A stretch of 64,000 nt of DNA from Phlegmacium glaucopus (GCA_015039465.1 MU130378.1:1182570-1246569); one strand, 5' to 3'; shown: positions 35,351 to 46,500, counted from the first letter of the stretch. The notes: generated by a model from the letters alone, not told the origin. A program made the numbers and translations.

Positions 35351-35959
35351 AGCCGGGGCCGAGGTAAGGCAAAGGAAGGAGGAGAAGAAGTAACAGTAGC
35401 AGTAGCTGGTGGTAACGGAGGCGAAAAGAAAAGGAGACGAGGAGGAGGACGACGGAGGCAACGTTGAGGAACAAGAAGAAGAAGAGGCGGAGGTGAGAAG
35501 TAAAGAGGTGGAGATGGGAGACGGAGAGGCGAAGATGGGCGGCAGAGAGGAGGAGGAGGAGGTCGGAGGCACGAAGGAGTTAGAGGCGGAGAAGGGCGGA
35601 AAGGAGGAGGAGGACGAGAGAGGCAGTTACGAGGGCACGAAGGAGCTCGGCTCGAGCAACCCTTCGTCCTCCCGCCCTCCCCGGTCGTAACAGCAACCAC
35701 AAGTACAAAAAAACAAAACCTCCTACCCCGTTAAACTCTCCATTGGCTTCACTTCTTAGTAGGGGTCTGTGGCTGTCAGAAATATGGTGCCTTTGGAGCG
35801 TGCCTGGTAGTGCACCGGAGCTCCCAGAGCCGGAACTGTCCCTCCATGACAATGTAAGGCAGAATGCAATGAGGCCAGGTCGAGGCAGCCTCGACAAAGG
35901 CCATCAGGCATGAGGCATGTCACGGAAGGGAATATAGGGCTTGATGAGAAGGATACAAG
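35351..35959 (+). other. Purine-rich tract and right-hand repeat-block DNA
   Basis: 35355-35640 is AG-rich with GAGGAGGAGG runs. 35700-35959 is mixed sequence with AGGC/GAGGC motifs like those on the left side. No gene is supported; the long minus frame here is a compositional artefact. Confidence 0.5.
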
Positions 35960-36035
35960 TTGAGGCTCTGAAGAGGCACAGTAAGGCCAAGGAGGCAGGT
36001 ATGAGGTTTGGGCAATAGTGAAGAAGCGGTGATGG
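35960..36035. repeat. LTR-like segment, right copy, cut by the assembly gap
   Basis: It matches 29720-29790 in the same orientation (CACAGTAAGGCCAAGGAGGC, then ATGAGGTTTGGGCAATAGTG and AGAAGC). It runs straight into Ns, so the right end of the element cannot be seen. Confidence 0.45.
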
Positions 36036-36330
36036 NNNNNNNNNNNNNNNNNNNNNNNNNNNNNNNNNNNNNNNNNNNNNNNNNNNNNNNNNNNNNNNNN
36101 NNNNNNNNNNNNNNNNNNNNNNNNNNNNNNNNNNNNNNNNNNNNNNNNNNNNNNNNNNNNNNNNNNNNNNNNNNNNNNNNNNNNNNNNNNNNNNNNNNNN
36201 NNNNNNNNNNNNNNNNNNNNNNNNNNNNNNNNNNNNNNNNNNNNNNNNNNNNNNNNNNNNNNNNNNNNNNNNNNNNNNNNNNNNNNNNNNNNNNNNNNNN
36301 NNNNNNNNNNNNNNNNNNNNNNNNNNNNNN
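36036..36330. other. Assembly gap (295 N)
   Basis: A run of N. It falls inside the repeat block, as expected if repeats could not be assembled; its true size is unknown. Confidence 0.99.
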
Positions 36331-36840
36331 ACCTAATTTAGTGTAGTCCTCCGGGACCCTCAGGGAATCTTAAATACTTAAAACGATCTTTTAGAAATTG
36401 GCGGCGCAGGTCTTTTCATAAAACGTCAAAAGAGTTATTCCTCTCGACGATAATTATATTAAATTTGTATAAGTCCCAGGATTTTGTTAAGAGATGGTAG
36501 AAATTTTTTAAAGGAAAAAACCTTAAAATACATTAGATGGGACTGGGTCGTGGTATACGAACTTTAGTACGAATAGACACTAGTACACTGGTTACCAGAC
36601 ACGCGGTAGGTTTTCTATATATTTGGTGGGTGTTAAAACAAAAGAATAAAGGATGAAGGGGTCATAATATATGATCATATAAATACATAGTGATAAAATA
36701 ATAATAAAATAATGATCATATATACTACAAATCTTATTAACTTATATTAAAATAATAATAATAATAATAAGACAACACACTCTGGTGAGTTTATAGACCA
36801 AATATATACAAAAGATCGTAGTCTAGGTTTCCCTGATTCC
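36331..36840. other. AT-rich DNA, no gene seen
   Basis: Strongly AT-rich, with ATA/ATAAT runs at about 36660-36770, in contrast to the purine-rich DNA left of the gap. No coding or element signature was recognised. Confidence 0.5.
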
Positions 36841-36956
36841 GACGGAGTCCTACGAGAGTCCAACGGAGTCCAACGAGAGTCCAACGGAGTCCAACGGAGT
36901 CCTGCGAGAGTCCAACGGAGTCCTGCGAGAGTCCAACGGAGTCCAACGGGGTCCTG
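36841..36956 (+). repeat. Minisatellite, 10-11 bp unit GAGTCC(A/T)(A/G)CG(A)
   Basis: Eleven or so adjacent copies can be counted by eye. Ten-base units GAGTCCAACG alternate with 11-base units GAGTCCTGCGA or GAGTCCAACGA. The array decays at the right into GGGTCCTGTCGG, and related GTCCTG motifs continue to about 37075. Confidence 0.85.
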
Positions 36957-37279
36957 TCGGATTCTGAAAAGTATGTATCCATTGAACGTGGGGTCCCGCT
37001 GGAGAACTGGACTCGTGGGACTCGACGGACCCCGTGGGGTCCTGTAAAGTCCTGTCGGATCCCGACCTCAGTAAAAAGGACTACATCAGACGGAAGACGC
37101 GGAAGTTTTATTGTCCTAGTTCCCTGGTCTTCGTCCTGGCACCCTAAGGTGCCTTCTGCCTTATTCGAGAGGCGTCGCGAAATTTCACTAGGTCTAGTTT
37201 ACACAAGTTCAGAAACGTCCGCATTTCATTCGACTTTACCTATAACTGATATTCACGGATGGTCAATGCACCAGGATAC

Positions 37280-37440
37280 ACTAAAGGTGTCCTGAGAAAA
37301 TGGGTGACACTCAAAACTTTATCTATGCTGTCCTAGGTTGTCCTGAGGTGTCCTTGGATAAGTGTGTAACACTCAAATTTTACCTGTGCTGCTCTAGGAT
37401 GTCCTGGGGTGTCCTGGGGTGTCCTGGGATGTCCTGAGTA
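37280..37440 (+). repeat. Tandem repeats with TGTCCTGGGG units
   Basis: Two imperfect copies of a roughly 70-bp unit (GTGACACTCAAAA...CTGTGCTG.TCTAGG) end in a short array of the 10-bp motif TGTCCTGGGG (about 37400-37436). It shares the GTCCTG core with the minisatellite at 36841. Confidence 0.7.
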
Positions 37441-37500
37441 GTGATGTGATACTAACAAATTACCCAAGGCTACCTAGGGCCAAAATCATTTTTCCTGATG

Positions 37501-38296
37501 TAGGGCTGCGCACTGTGACTACAGTATACGGCCGAACCGATACGGCTACGGTACCCATACCGTGAAGGGTTTGGGACATCAAAAATACGGCCGTAAACCT
37601 ACAGCTGCCATACGGGTCAGCCAAATATTAGGGTTGGCGATAATGTAATGGCCTGGGGGGAGCCGGATTAGCCTAAAGAGGCTAAATCCGACGTCAAATT
37701 ATTTTTTTGACCGTTTATTGTTGCTCGGCATCGGTAAAAATACTCTGCCAAACCGTATTTTACGGTGTATGGTACAGTTCGGTACCGAACCGTACTGTTA
37801 GGGGACACCCGACTTTAACCCAAACCTCAACTTTAGAAACATACACCCCACCTTTCCAACAACCTCCGACCTTCCGTCCAACTCCGCTTCCGTCACCGGT
37901 TGACTCCAGAACCCCGTAGTTCTGCTCCGACTCCGATCCTCCGATTCACTCCATCTTTTATTTCTATTTTTCATATCACACCACTTCTTATTTAATTAAT
38001 TAATTATTATTGTATCATTCCTTTATTTATTTTGTATCTCCGTTATGTCCATATTAGTACTTAAACACCCCCAGCCTAGCAGGGATCCCCATCCTTTCCT
38101 CTTTGGATCCCCTGCTAGGTAAGTCACTTGTAGATATCTTTTCTGAAATATTATTAACTTTGGATCCCCTGCTAGCTTGACTAAGTCAGCGTCGCAGTTG
38201 CCCTAACACGTACCCATATCGTGGAGGGCTTAAATACAAAAAAATACAGCCGTATGTCTATGGCCGACTACCGTTACGGTACGGTGCACAGCCCTA
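37501..38296. mobile_element. Non-autonomous TIR element flanked by TA (MITE-like)
   Basis: The left end TAGGGCTGCGCACTGTGACT and the right end ...ACGGTACGGTGCACAGCCCTA are inverted repeats of each other (GGGCTG(C/T)GCAC core), each flanked by TA. Inner arms repeat ATACGGCC/GGCCGTA and TACGGTAC motifs. No transposase is encoded, since the element is only about 0.8 kb. The TA flank suggests a Tc1/mariner- or PIF-type target, but the short TIR alone cannot place the superfamily. Confidence 0.65.
38072..38118. repeat. Inverted repeat/hairpin inside the TIR element
   Basis: CCTAGCAGGGATCC is followed after a short loop by GGATCCCCTGCTAGG, an almost perfect 14-15 bp stem. A third copy of TTTGGATCCCCTGCTAG lies at about 38159-38175. 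This may be a nested small palindromic insert or a remnant of one. Confidence 0.6.
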
Positions 38297-39573
38297 AGGC
38301 GGACATCAAGAATGCCCTGGACAGCATGTCGTTTTTGGACAACTTCGCTCACGCAGTCACGGGACAATTGCCTTTCAGTCTAGTTAGAGTGGAGCCTGTC
38401 GATGCCGAGTGGCTCACGACATGCACAGAAATAAAGAGCAACTACATCGCCGAACTTGTATTTGAACGCATTTGTTGTTGGAATATTTAGTGTATGTGCT
38501 AGTCGCACCATATTGCATCATAATGGCATAAGCAGGATATTGACCAATAGCGGTAATCACTCGTAGCAACAGGTAGATAGTTATCACTGTACAGCCACGT
38601 TTGTAGACAGTATAAGTAGTATACCGTTGAGGAGGGGACTCCTCATCGGTGTGAACCAATACAATCGCATATCCCCGCCCTCATCTAGTAACATAAGTTT
38701 TAGTTACCTGACAAGTCTTGTACTTCACACCGTCAAATTTCAACATTTGTATGCTTACGAAGGCGCGGTTCGCGGATACACTGATGGAGTATCTCGGTAA
38801 TCCTAATGCTCATGGCCCAGCTGGCACTCTGTTTGAACAAGCTGCGCATTATTCCATTCGCAAGGGCTTCACATTGACTATGGCACTCCTTGTTGGAATG
38901 TGTTGTCCGCGGGGCAAACGGTCACAAGCAGCATTAGGCACCATCAAGCGCTTGATCAGCGCTCTCGGCGTTGCCATGCCCGAGTTGAATTAATTAAAAG
39001 CCATATTCGTACTATCTACTACAAGCCATAGCGTATATAAATCCAGTATCGTACTCGAATAAATCAGATTCTTGCCGTTATTCTTACACTCCTGCCCACT
39101 GGCACGACACTGGATGTTTCCATACCTAGTATTCCGGTTGACAAGAACGAGAAAAGCCGTTATTATTCTTTATCCATTCGGGCAAAGTCGAGATCCCAAG
39201 CCAAGCCGTCCATTCAGATTTTCTTGACCTTTACATGACCCCAAAATCAAAAATTGAACCTTCAATCGACGCATTGTTTATCTCTTCAGAAAACATTACA
39301 TACCTCTTCCAGATGACAGTGTCCCACCATCATCCTATCAATTTTCAAGGGCTCGATATGGTTTTCAAACATCTTCCAGCAAAAGCACAGAAGGATGTAT
39401 GCTTCATGTTTATCATACCTGCTAAAGGCCCATCAGGAGAGGACTACCAGGGGATTCAGACAGTTCAGAGAATTGACACCCCTCAGAATGCAGATGTACA
39501 TAAAGTCGAAAAGTTTAAAGGACTTCCACAGTACGTTTGCCGGCTGGACATGAACAAGATAGGATGGGTTTAG
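38297..39573 (+). pseudogene. Crinkler-type gene, 3' part, cut from its 5' part
   Basis: Directly after the TIR element the plus strand encodes DIKNALDSMSFLDNFAHAV, then VEPVDAEWLTTC and SNYIAELVFERI, resembling the mid/C-terminal region of agaricomycete crinkler-type NTPases. After non-coding DNA, 38757-38990 encodes RFADTLMEYLGNP and AGTLFEQAAHYSIRKGFTL. 39235-39573 encodes EPSIDALFISSENITYLFQM, the HHPINFQGLD motif and MFIIPAKGPS, a family-typical ending with TAG. Near 39205-39215 the best upstream frame and the downstream frame differ by one base, so a frameshift is possible. Compared with intact relatives, the stretch between the NTPase core and this part is missing, so loss accompanied the insertion. 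Expression as a working gene is unlikely. Confidence 0.65.
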
Positions 39574-40006
39574 TTTGGCTGTTCAATTCTTGTTTCATTT
39601 GCGTATGCCTACTTCTTTCGAGATTACCCATGTCATGATTTGTTCCCGAGTCCTCCAGGGGGACATTTCGAATGGTAGAAAATCATACTATAGTATAGCT
39701 ACCCTTGTGAGTTAGTAGAAATGCACCTTTTGCGAGGAAAAACATAGCAGATTTAGCGCAGAGATTGGCAGCGTGAGTAATCTGAATCTACGTCTTTCAG
39801 AAGTTGTCAGAAATATGTTCTTTCACTGGCATTTTGAAATCAATATTTTTGTGGACCTCAATCATCATCAGTATTTTGGTCAGTTGTTCAGGCTAATGAG
39901 TATGTCCGTTCAATCCCGTGATACACGTGAAGCCAACCTAATTACCAGATTGACCCACCACAAATGTCCATTAATCTAATCTACCATACAACAACCAACA
40001 CAAACC
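39574..40006. other. Intergenic region, nothing recognised
   Basis: Between the crinkler remnant and the SAP30-like gene. Mixed composition with AATCATCATCAG and similar short runs. It presumably contains the SAP30-like promoter. No gene or repeat was seen. Confidence 0.5.
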
Positions 40007-40746
40007 ATGTCTGCCTCGACAACCCAGGCAGCTACTGGCTCTCGCTCTAGAACTCAGTCTCGAAAAAAGGTCAACGATGATGCTGCTTACTTTGGCCCAC
40101 CTACCTCCAACGCATCCGTGTCGGCGACGAAGAGACAAGCACCAGACAAGGCAGAAGGCGAACCCAGAGTAAAACGGAAAAGGGTTGAGACAAGCCACAT
40201 TGTTGCTCCAGCTAATGGGAAGAAAGACAATACGGAGATTGAACCCAGAAAATCATTGGTCAGTGGCCCATTTTTCTCGACTGGTATGCTGGGTTTGTTT
40301 TAACGCGACACTTGTTCCAGGTTGAATTCCAGAAAATGCCAACACAAATACTCTATCGTTACATGGCACAGTTTGACATTGTACCTAGCGTATACCCATC
40401 GCCACTTTCTCCTGAAGACCCCCCTGCACCGTCCTCCCTTGCTGACTCCCAACGTCAACAATCCAGACCACCCTCCCCTCCAATATTGACGCCCGCTAAT
40501 CGGCCACGGCGTGACCCAAAGGATTCGCAAGGTCGAAGACGCAGTTCCCGTCTGCTTGAGGAAGAAACAAGGACTCGGACGCCCATTCTCGCGGACGTAG
40601 ATGAAGTGCACAACGTGCTAGCGTCTATCGTTGGCCGTCACTTCAAAGAGTTAACCTCAATTAACGGTAGAGAGGAGGTAGACACACTGGCAGCTTTTAT
40701 GTGCGCAGTCGAGAAATCAAAAGGGGGGAAAACTAAATTTTGCTAA
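40007..40746 (+). CDS. SAP30-like Sin3-binding subunit of histone deacetylase complex
   Basis: A predicted subunit of the Sin3-Rpd3 histone deacetylase corepressor in the nucleus. Exon 1 (40007-40258) encodes a basic Ser/Thr/Lys-rich N-terminus with likely nuclear signals (RVKRKRVE). A 62-bp intron joins to exon 2 (40321-40746), which opens with VEFQKMPTQILYRYMAQFDI, the SAP30 Sin3-binding pattern (aliphatic residues, then YRY). A Pro-rich linker, RRDPKDSQGRRRSSRLLEE and a C-terminal helix pair (VDEVHNVLASIVGRHFKEL; EEVDTLAAFMCAV) follow. The protein is about 225 residues, in the size range of SAP30-like proteins. The zinc-finger of animal SAP30 is absent, as in fungi. Confidence 0.8.
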
Positions 40747-41640
40747 CCTCCCATGAAGTGATAGCTGTGTTAATCGGTTGCGCCGAGTGTATCTTTTTAT
40801 AATATTTTTGAATATTTTTATTGTCGGCACATGAGAATGATTTTTTACAGCGCCTTGAACCAAGATTGAGGCCTTGAGGGCCTGGCAACCTCTGGCAGCT
40901 GGTGACATGAACCAATCTCGAATCTCAATGGTGATTGCCTCACAACAACTCCGGATCTTCAGGCTCAAGGGTCGTTGGCGCCGACGGGTGTTGCTCTTTT
41001 CCAGGGAGGGATAAAGCTGTACTGAAACCCCCGTTTCTAAGAATAACCCCAGGGTTCATAAATATTAAAATAAGCTACGGGGTCCAAAGTCGCTTATCGG
41101 CATAAAATCGGCACGCCAAATGCAAGATGCCCAGTGCAGATAGACGAAGTCCAATCATGAGAAGGGTCGGTTTGCGCATTGAAGCCAATCAGCGTTGAAG
41201 GGGTTCGGCACGGTTATTGAACTCCGACCTGGGAGGTTTCTGATAACATACACTCGAGGGTTTTTTCCCAACATGTTTGGAACCCTGGGTTTCTGGATAT
41301 TTCCAGTGAGACAAGGATATCAGTATTAGGAATGAAACTCCCATGCTGTCAAGGGAAAGGTACTGGAAAGGTCTCCGATGACATCGATCATTGTACCCAT
41401 GTGAGCGCCCGCGTTACACCGCGTTACCAACGCTGTTGCATGATTCATTCAACGTAATCAATCTATTTTCCCCGTTTGAACAGGTTTGGTCCGGTCCTGG
41501 GCCAGCTATAAATTCCAACGCCCAAAATGTCTTCTTCATTCGTTTCTTCCCTTTGATCATTTTTTTGCAGCTGTGCTGCCCAGGTCCCCTTTTCCTTAGC
41601 TGGTCTTACCTCGACTTCTGTGAAGTTACTTGTCATCAAT
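40747..41640 (+). promoter_or_regulatory. Promoter region of the secreted-protein gene, with TATA box
   Basis: An 890-bp gap before the secreted protein. TATAAAT at 41507-41513 lies about 130 bp before the ATG, and a pyrimidine-rich stretch (41530-41600) follows, a common layout of strongly expressed fungal genes. No coding or repeat signal was seen in 40747-41450. Confidence 0.55.
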
Positions 41641-43024
41641 ATGAAGTTTTCGATTGCAATTTCTTTCGTCCCTATCTTTTTGTCTGGTTTGACACAGGTG
41701 TCCGCCGCTGCCATTCCCCGCCTTAATCGACGTGCAGGTGGCGGTAATGGAGGCGGTAACGGAGGCGGTAACGGAGGCGGTGATGCTCAAACGTCTCTGA
41801 GTAGGTGTTGTAGTTACGACTTTATAACCATGCGCTAAACTCCCTTTAGCCCTCGATCCTGCGGTCATTGCTCCCGGATTTGCGAATAACGGACAAGATG
41901 TTCCCACCGCCGGTAAGGCATAGCTTTATCTCAACTCCTTGTCATGTGTACAAGATCATTCTCCAGGTCAAGTGGCGTCACTTACATCGACAAACAATTT
42001 CATCAACTTTTGTCTGACTGTTCCCAACTTCCCCCTTACGAATGGGAAGCAAATTGCTACCGGTTCATGCAATCCTGCCCCTATGGGAACCATCCCGTCA
42101 AAGGACAATATGCCATCCTCCAAGTTCACGAACCCCAAGAATGGTGACACCATCGCAGCCAACTCCGCGTTTACCATTAGCATGGCTATCAATAACATGC
42201 AGACCGGTGCCTTCGTCAACGCCGAGGAGAACTACTTCGCAGCTCCGCAACAACTGAACGGACAGGGTCAAATCGTCGGCCATTCGCATGTTGTCGTCGA
42301 GACTTTGCAAGCTCTTGACCAGACTACCCCAACCGACCCGACTAAATTTGCTTTCTTCAAGGTATATTGCCATAAATTCTATAGCAAATTTTCAGTTAAC
42401 AAAGAGACCAGGGATTGAACAATGCCGCTCAAGGAGGTATTCTCACAGCTGATGTAACTGCTGGTCTTCCCGCTGGCGCCTACAGACTCTGCTCGATCAA
42501 CACTGCTGCAAACCATCAACCAGCACTCGTTCCTATTGCTCAACACGGAGCTCTCGACGATTGCGTCTATGTATGTTTAATCTATCGTTCGGAATCTTCT
42601 TTTCTCTAATAATCTTTGACAGTTCACTGCATCTGATGGCGGTGCTGCGGCCGGTGGTGCCACAGGCACAGGTGGCGCTGCCGGTGCCGCTGCTACAGAT
42701 ACTGGCGCAGCCGCTGCTGCAGGTGGTGCTAAAGATACTGGTGCAGGCGCTGCTGCAGGTGGTGCTAAAGATGCTGGTGCAGGCGCTGCTGCAGGTGGTG
42801 CTAAAGATACTGGTGCAGGCGCTGCTGCCCCAACCGCCACAGATGCCGGCGCAAGCGCTGCTGCCCCAACTGCTACAGACGCAGCTAAAGACCAAGGTAA
42901 AGGCAACGGCAAAGACAACAACAAAGGCAAAGGCAAAGATGGTGTAAGTACGACTTACCCTCATTTTTTTGCTGTTAACTTATATTTGGATCATCAGGGC
43001 CGAGGTAGCAAAGGTCAACAATAG
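41641..43024 (+). CDS. Secreted protein with Gly-Asn and Ala-Gly repeats (conserved, unknown function)
   Basis: The N-terminus MKFSIAISFVPIFLSGLTQV is a signal peptide (cleavage near SAA). It is followed by an NRR dibasic site and a GGGN repeat tract. Splicing gives LDPAVIAPGFANNGQDVPTAG, then NFINFCLTVPNFPLTNG, TGSCNPAPMG and DNMPSSKFTNPKNGDTI. NAEENYFAAPQQLN, GHSHVVVETLQAL and PAGAYRLCSINTAANHQP follow, a domain I recall in secreted fungal proteins without an assigned function. The last coding part is a low-complexity Ala/Gly/Lys/Asp tail with a tandem 36-bp repeat (GGAKDTGAGAAA units, about 42711-42830), ending GRGSKGQQ. Six exons are inferred. The TATA-bearing promoter and signal peptide suggest an abundant extracellular or cell-wall protein. 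Confidence 0.85.
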
Positions 43025-43530
43025 TCCTCAACAGTTTCTGACCGAGCATTCATGAACGGCTCCCGTTACAATCCGGGTTCTTTTGTTACACGTTGCACAA
43101 ACGTTCGATTCACGTAGCCAATCTGTACTTGATTACAACATTTCGAAATGTAACGTCAAAGGATCCTATTCTCCTAATACTCTCAGGGTGATTAGTCTCG
43201 AAACCAGACGTTACGGATAAAATCCGATTCGGGATCAGATTAGTTACCATCCGTTGTCCATTTTAAGAATCCGTCAAATCATTACATTTCCACCTACCCT
43301 AAAGTAAGTAGTTGAACCTATGGAGACTGGAGGCGAGTCTACAGGATGATTGAATGAAGCCCGAGCGCTGTCCATTAAAATCTACTCCAAAAGATGATAT
43401 CTGAAAATACTTTCGATCAATCCAAACGGCAATCTAATACCGAAGACATTTCTCTGTCGGAAAATGGGTCAACATACAACTCAGAAGTACTACATTATTT
43501 TACTTGAAAGTTGTGGTTACAAGCTACTGT
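43025..43530. other. Convergent intergenic region, nothing recognised
   Basis: 3' flanks of the secreted-protein gene and the ABCF gene. No gene, repeat or RNA signal was seen. Confidence 0.5.
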
Positions 43531-46500
43531 TCAAGGTTTCATCTTCATATTGCTCACAATAAGATTCTGAAGGTAACATAAGCCGAAATGGACATTGAGG
43601 TTAGCATAAATTGAACTCACCTTGTAACTTTGCACGTCTCCCCTAAACCTAGTAACAGTTCCATTGCCACAGACCCATAGCTAATGAAGGGTATTAGTCA
43701 TCGGCAAGTAGGACGTAGCAAGTGTATACCTCTTTCGCCACCGTAGTAATAAACCTCTCGTCGTGGGAAATGATGATAACGCCACCATTCCACTTTTGAA
43801 GCACAGACATAAGGGCGTCAAGACCCTATATTACGAACTAAGCGTCAAACCCTTTAGCTATGAAGTAATTTTTTACCTCTATATCTAGATGATTCGTTGG
43901 CTCAAGGGAGAATAAGACGGCTGGACACTGGAAGTGTTTTGGGGATGCTCACCTCATCTAGGAGCAGTACGTGGGGCTTTTGTAGTGACAGTACTGAAAA
44001 CGCAACACGAGACTTTTGCCCTCCACTAAGGGTTGAAATTTGTTGAAGGCTAGTCCACCTTTGATCAACCATCCCGCAGCTTCTGTACAACCACGAAGTT
44101 ACGCACCCTGTCATACCACTGATCTGAAAATTGCCCAGATGTGAACGATATTCTTGTTCACTTTTTCCAGGAAACTTGGAAGCAAGGAACTGAACAGGAC
44201 TCATGTTGGGTGTCAGAGTATCAACATGGTGCTGTGCAAAATATCCACTGAGGCGAAATCGTGCATTATTTAAATACGAATAATATCACAAAATATCACA
44301 AACCCGCTTACATTCGTAGACGACCATTCCTAGTGATATGGCCTGAGAGAGGATTCAATTCCCCAGTCAGAAGTTTAATCCTGAAAGATTCCTTGCTTCA
44401 ATATTGTCTGCATACATATGAATATAAATGCTTACACAGTTGATTTACCAGCGCCGTTGGCACCTACCATAGCGATTCTCGAGTCTAAGCCAACATCAAA
44501 ATAGACGTCCTTGAGGATTGTTTTCTCCAGTGAGTATCCAAATGTCACGCCGGACATTTGCAACAGCGGCGGTGATATCTTGTCGGTCTCAGGAAATCTA
44601 AGGGCTAGAGTAAATAACGGAAGGAGTATGACAATAAGAACAAGATATACTTGAATTGCTCTGTTTCTTCCTCTTCTGGAGGCTCTAGATCTGGCAACTG
44701 ATATTGCTGTCAGCAAACGACACTATGAGCCGATACCTCGAAGCACCTTTTCGAGAATCTTGATTTTCATTTGGGCTTGTGCAGCTGGCGATAGAATGTG
44801 CAATTAACCCTTTTTTTTTGGAAAGAAGAATAGTTAATTCACCTCGATTAGCGTTATATCTCCAACGATCTATAAACGCTTGCAAATGTTTTCTATATTC
44901 CATTTGCGTTTCATATTCCTTGCGCATGTTGCGATCACGTTCAGACTTAGTGGAATAAAATTGTGTGAAATTGCTAAAAATCAGCTGTAAGTTTCACAGC
45001 AGTGGGAATGGACTGAGGTTTAACAAACCCTTTATAATAGTCTAGTCGGCCTGAGTGTTGATGGACGATATCGGTGGCTACAGCATCCCTGGTTTGAGTG
45101 TCAACGCGAGGTTTGCAATGAATAAATTGATTATAGGCGTACAGGAATGCACGATCATGCGATCTGTGATAATAAAATAGTGTTAGATTCTAGTAGTAAA
45201 TGGAAAATATCATCTAGACTGACACAACAAGAAGTGTGCCTGCCCATGTCTGCAAATAATCTTCCAGCCAAGCCAATGCATTCAAGTCGACTAGGTATCA
45301 GACAACACATTTTAGAAGAAATAAACACGCCTTAGTTGAGAAAAATTCACTATGATTTGAAGGTTCATCAAGGAGCAGGAGTGCTGGCTGAAAGAAAGTG
45401 TGATTTTTAATGTCATGCAGAAGTCAGTTCCACATACTTTGACAAACAAGGCACGGGCTAACGCCAAACGCATCCTGTTGAACGTAATATCAAATCTGAA
45501 TAACATACCCCCATGTCGAAGAGGTGGCGGACTCACCGCCAACCACCACTGAAGGACTTAGTCGGTCTCTGCTGGTCAGGTTCATCGAATCCAAGGCCTA
45601 GACAAGCCGTCAAAGAAGATCGAGAGTGCGATAAATACACATACCTGCAAGGAGCGAAGCAGCACGAGCGGGCCCACTCGCCGCATCCATTTCAGCGAGT
45701 CTGGTGTGAACTTCAGCTAACCTCGAGGACAGATCCTCCCTCGCATCTTCAAAACGTTTCTCATCGCCTTCCGTATCCAACGCCGTCAATTTTGCGTCTA
45801 ATATCGTCTGCTCTTTCATAAGATGGTCACGCCAAACGTCGGCTTTCAGAACGGAATCGATTGCAGATGTTTCATCACCAATAACCTGAGTATACTTGAG
45901 CTTGAAACCAACGAAGCACTCGTCACTTGGCTTACTTCTTGTTCCACGAACAGGATAGTGATGTGTGCTGGTATTGGGACCTCTCGCATCGCGATATGCC
46001 GCAATAATGTAGACTTCCCGACACCTAGCGTGTCGTGGTGAATGAGCAGCACAGAAATGTAGAAACGGAAAAAAGTCAGTCACCATTGCGACCAATAAGA
46101 CCATAACGGCGACCGTGTGCTAGCGTAAGTGTTGCTCCAGACCTAAATACAATTCAGATGATACAAATGCGCAGGATCTTAGAACCTACAGAATGCGGTT
46201 GGACCCAAAGTTTACGTCGATAGAAGGAAGATGAATATCTTTACTCTTGTTTTTAGACCCATTGCTGGCCTCCAAGGGATTAATCTATGGTTTGAGGAAT
46301 TAAAAATGTGCAAGTAGGATTAGTAACGGCTTTCTTACCTTCATAAACATCTCCTCGTACGTTTGCTGTACAAATGATCCATTACCATGCGAATAAAAAA
46401 AATAGGTAGTGTATTCACTTGTTTCCGATGTGCATCAAGTAGTTTTGACCCTTCATATAGATCCCTTCGGGATCTTTTCTCAATTTTCGCCTGGTGGACA

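Larger units (their letters stand above)
29332..38296. mobile_element. Composite repeat block inserted in the crinkler-type gene
   Basis: About 9 kb of DNA interrupts the crinkler-type frame. It contains LTR-like sequence on both sides (about 29700-29790 and 35960-36035), two 1.4-kb direct repeats, purine-rich tracts, an assembly gap, AT-rich DNA, minisatellites and a TIR element. No reverse transcriptase, integrase, RNase H or transposase motif was found in any frame, so it appears to be non-autonomous or decayed elements nested in one another. Outer boundaries are set by loss and return of crinkler homology, not by confirmed target-site duplications. Confidence 0.6.

Noticed and set aside
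36008..36346. Frame across the N run
   Set aside because: It is an artefact of the assembly gap.
36791..36982. Minus-strand frame of repeated DSVGLSQ-type units
   Set aside because: It is produced by the minisatellite array and has no start context or family.
42533..42964. Cys/Ser-rich and Pro/Ala-rich minus-strand frames
   Set aside because: They are antisense to the Ala/Gly repeat tail of the secreted protein.
45513..45821. Plus-strand frame within GCN20
   Set aside because: It is antisense to conserved NBD1 exons of the ABCF protein.
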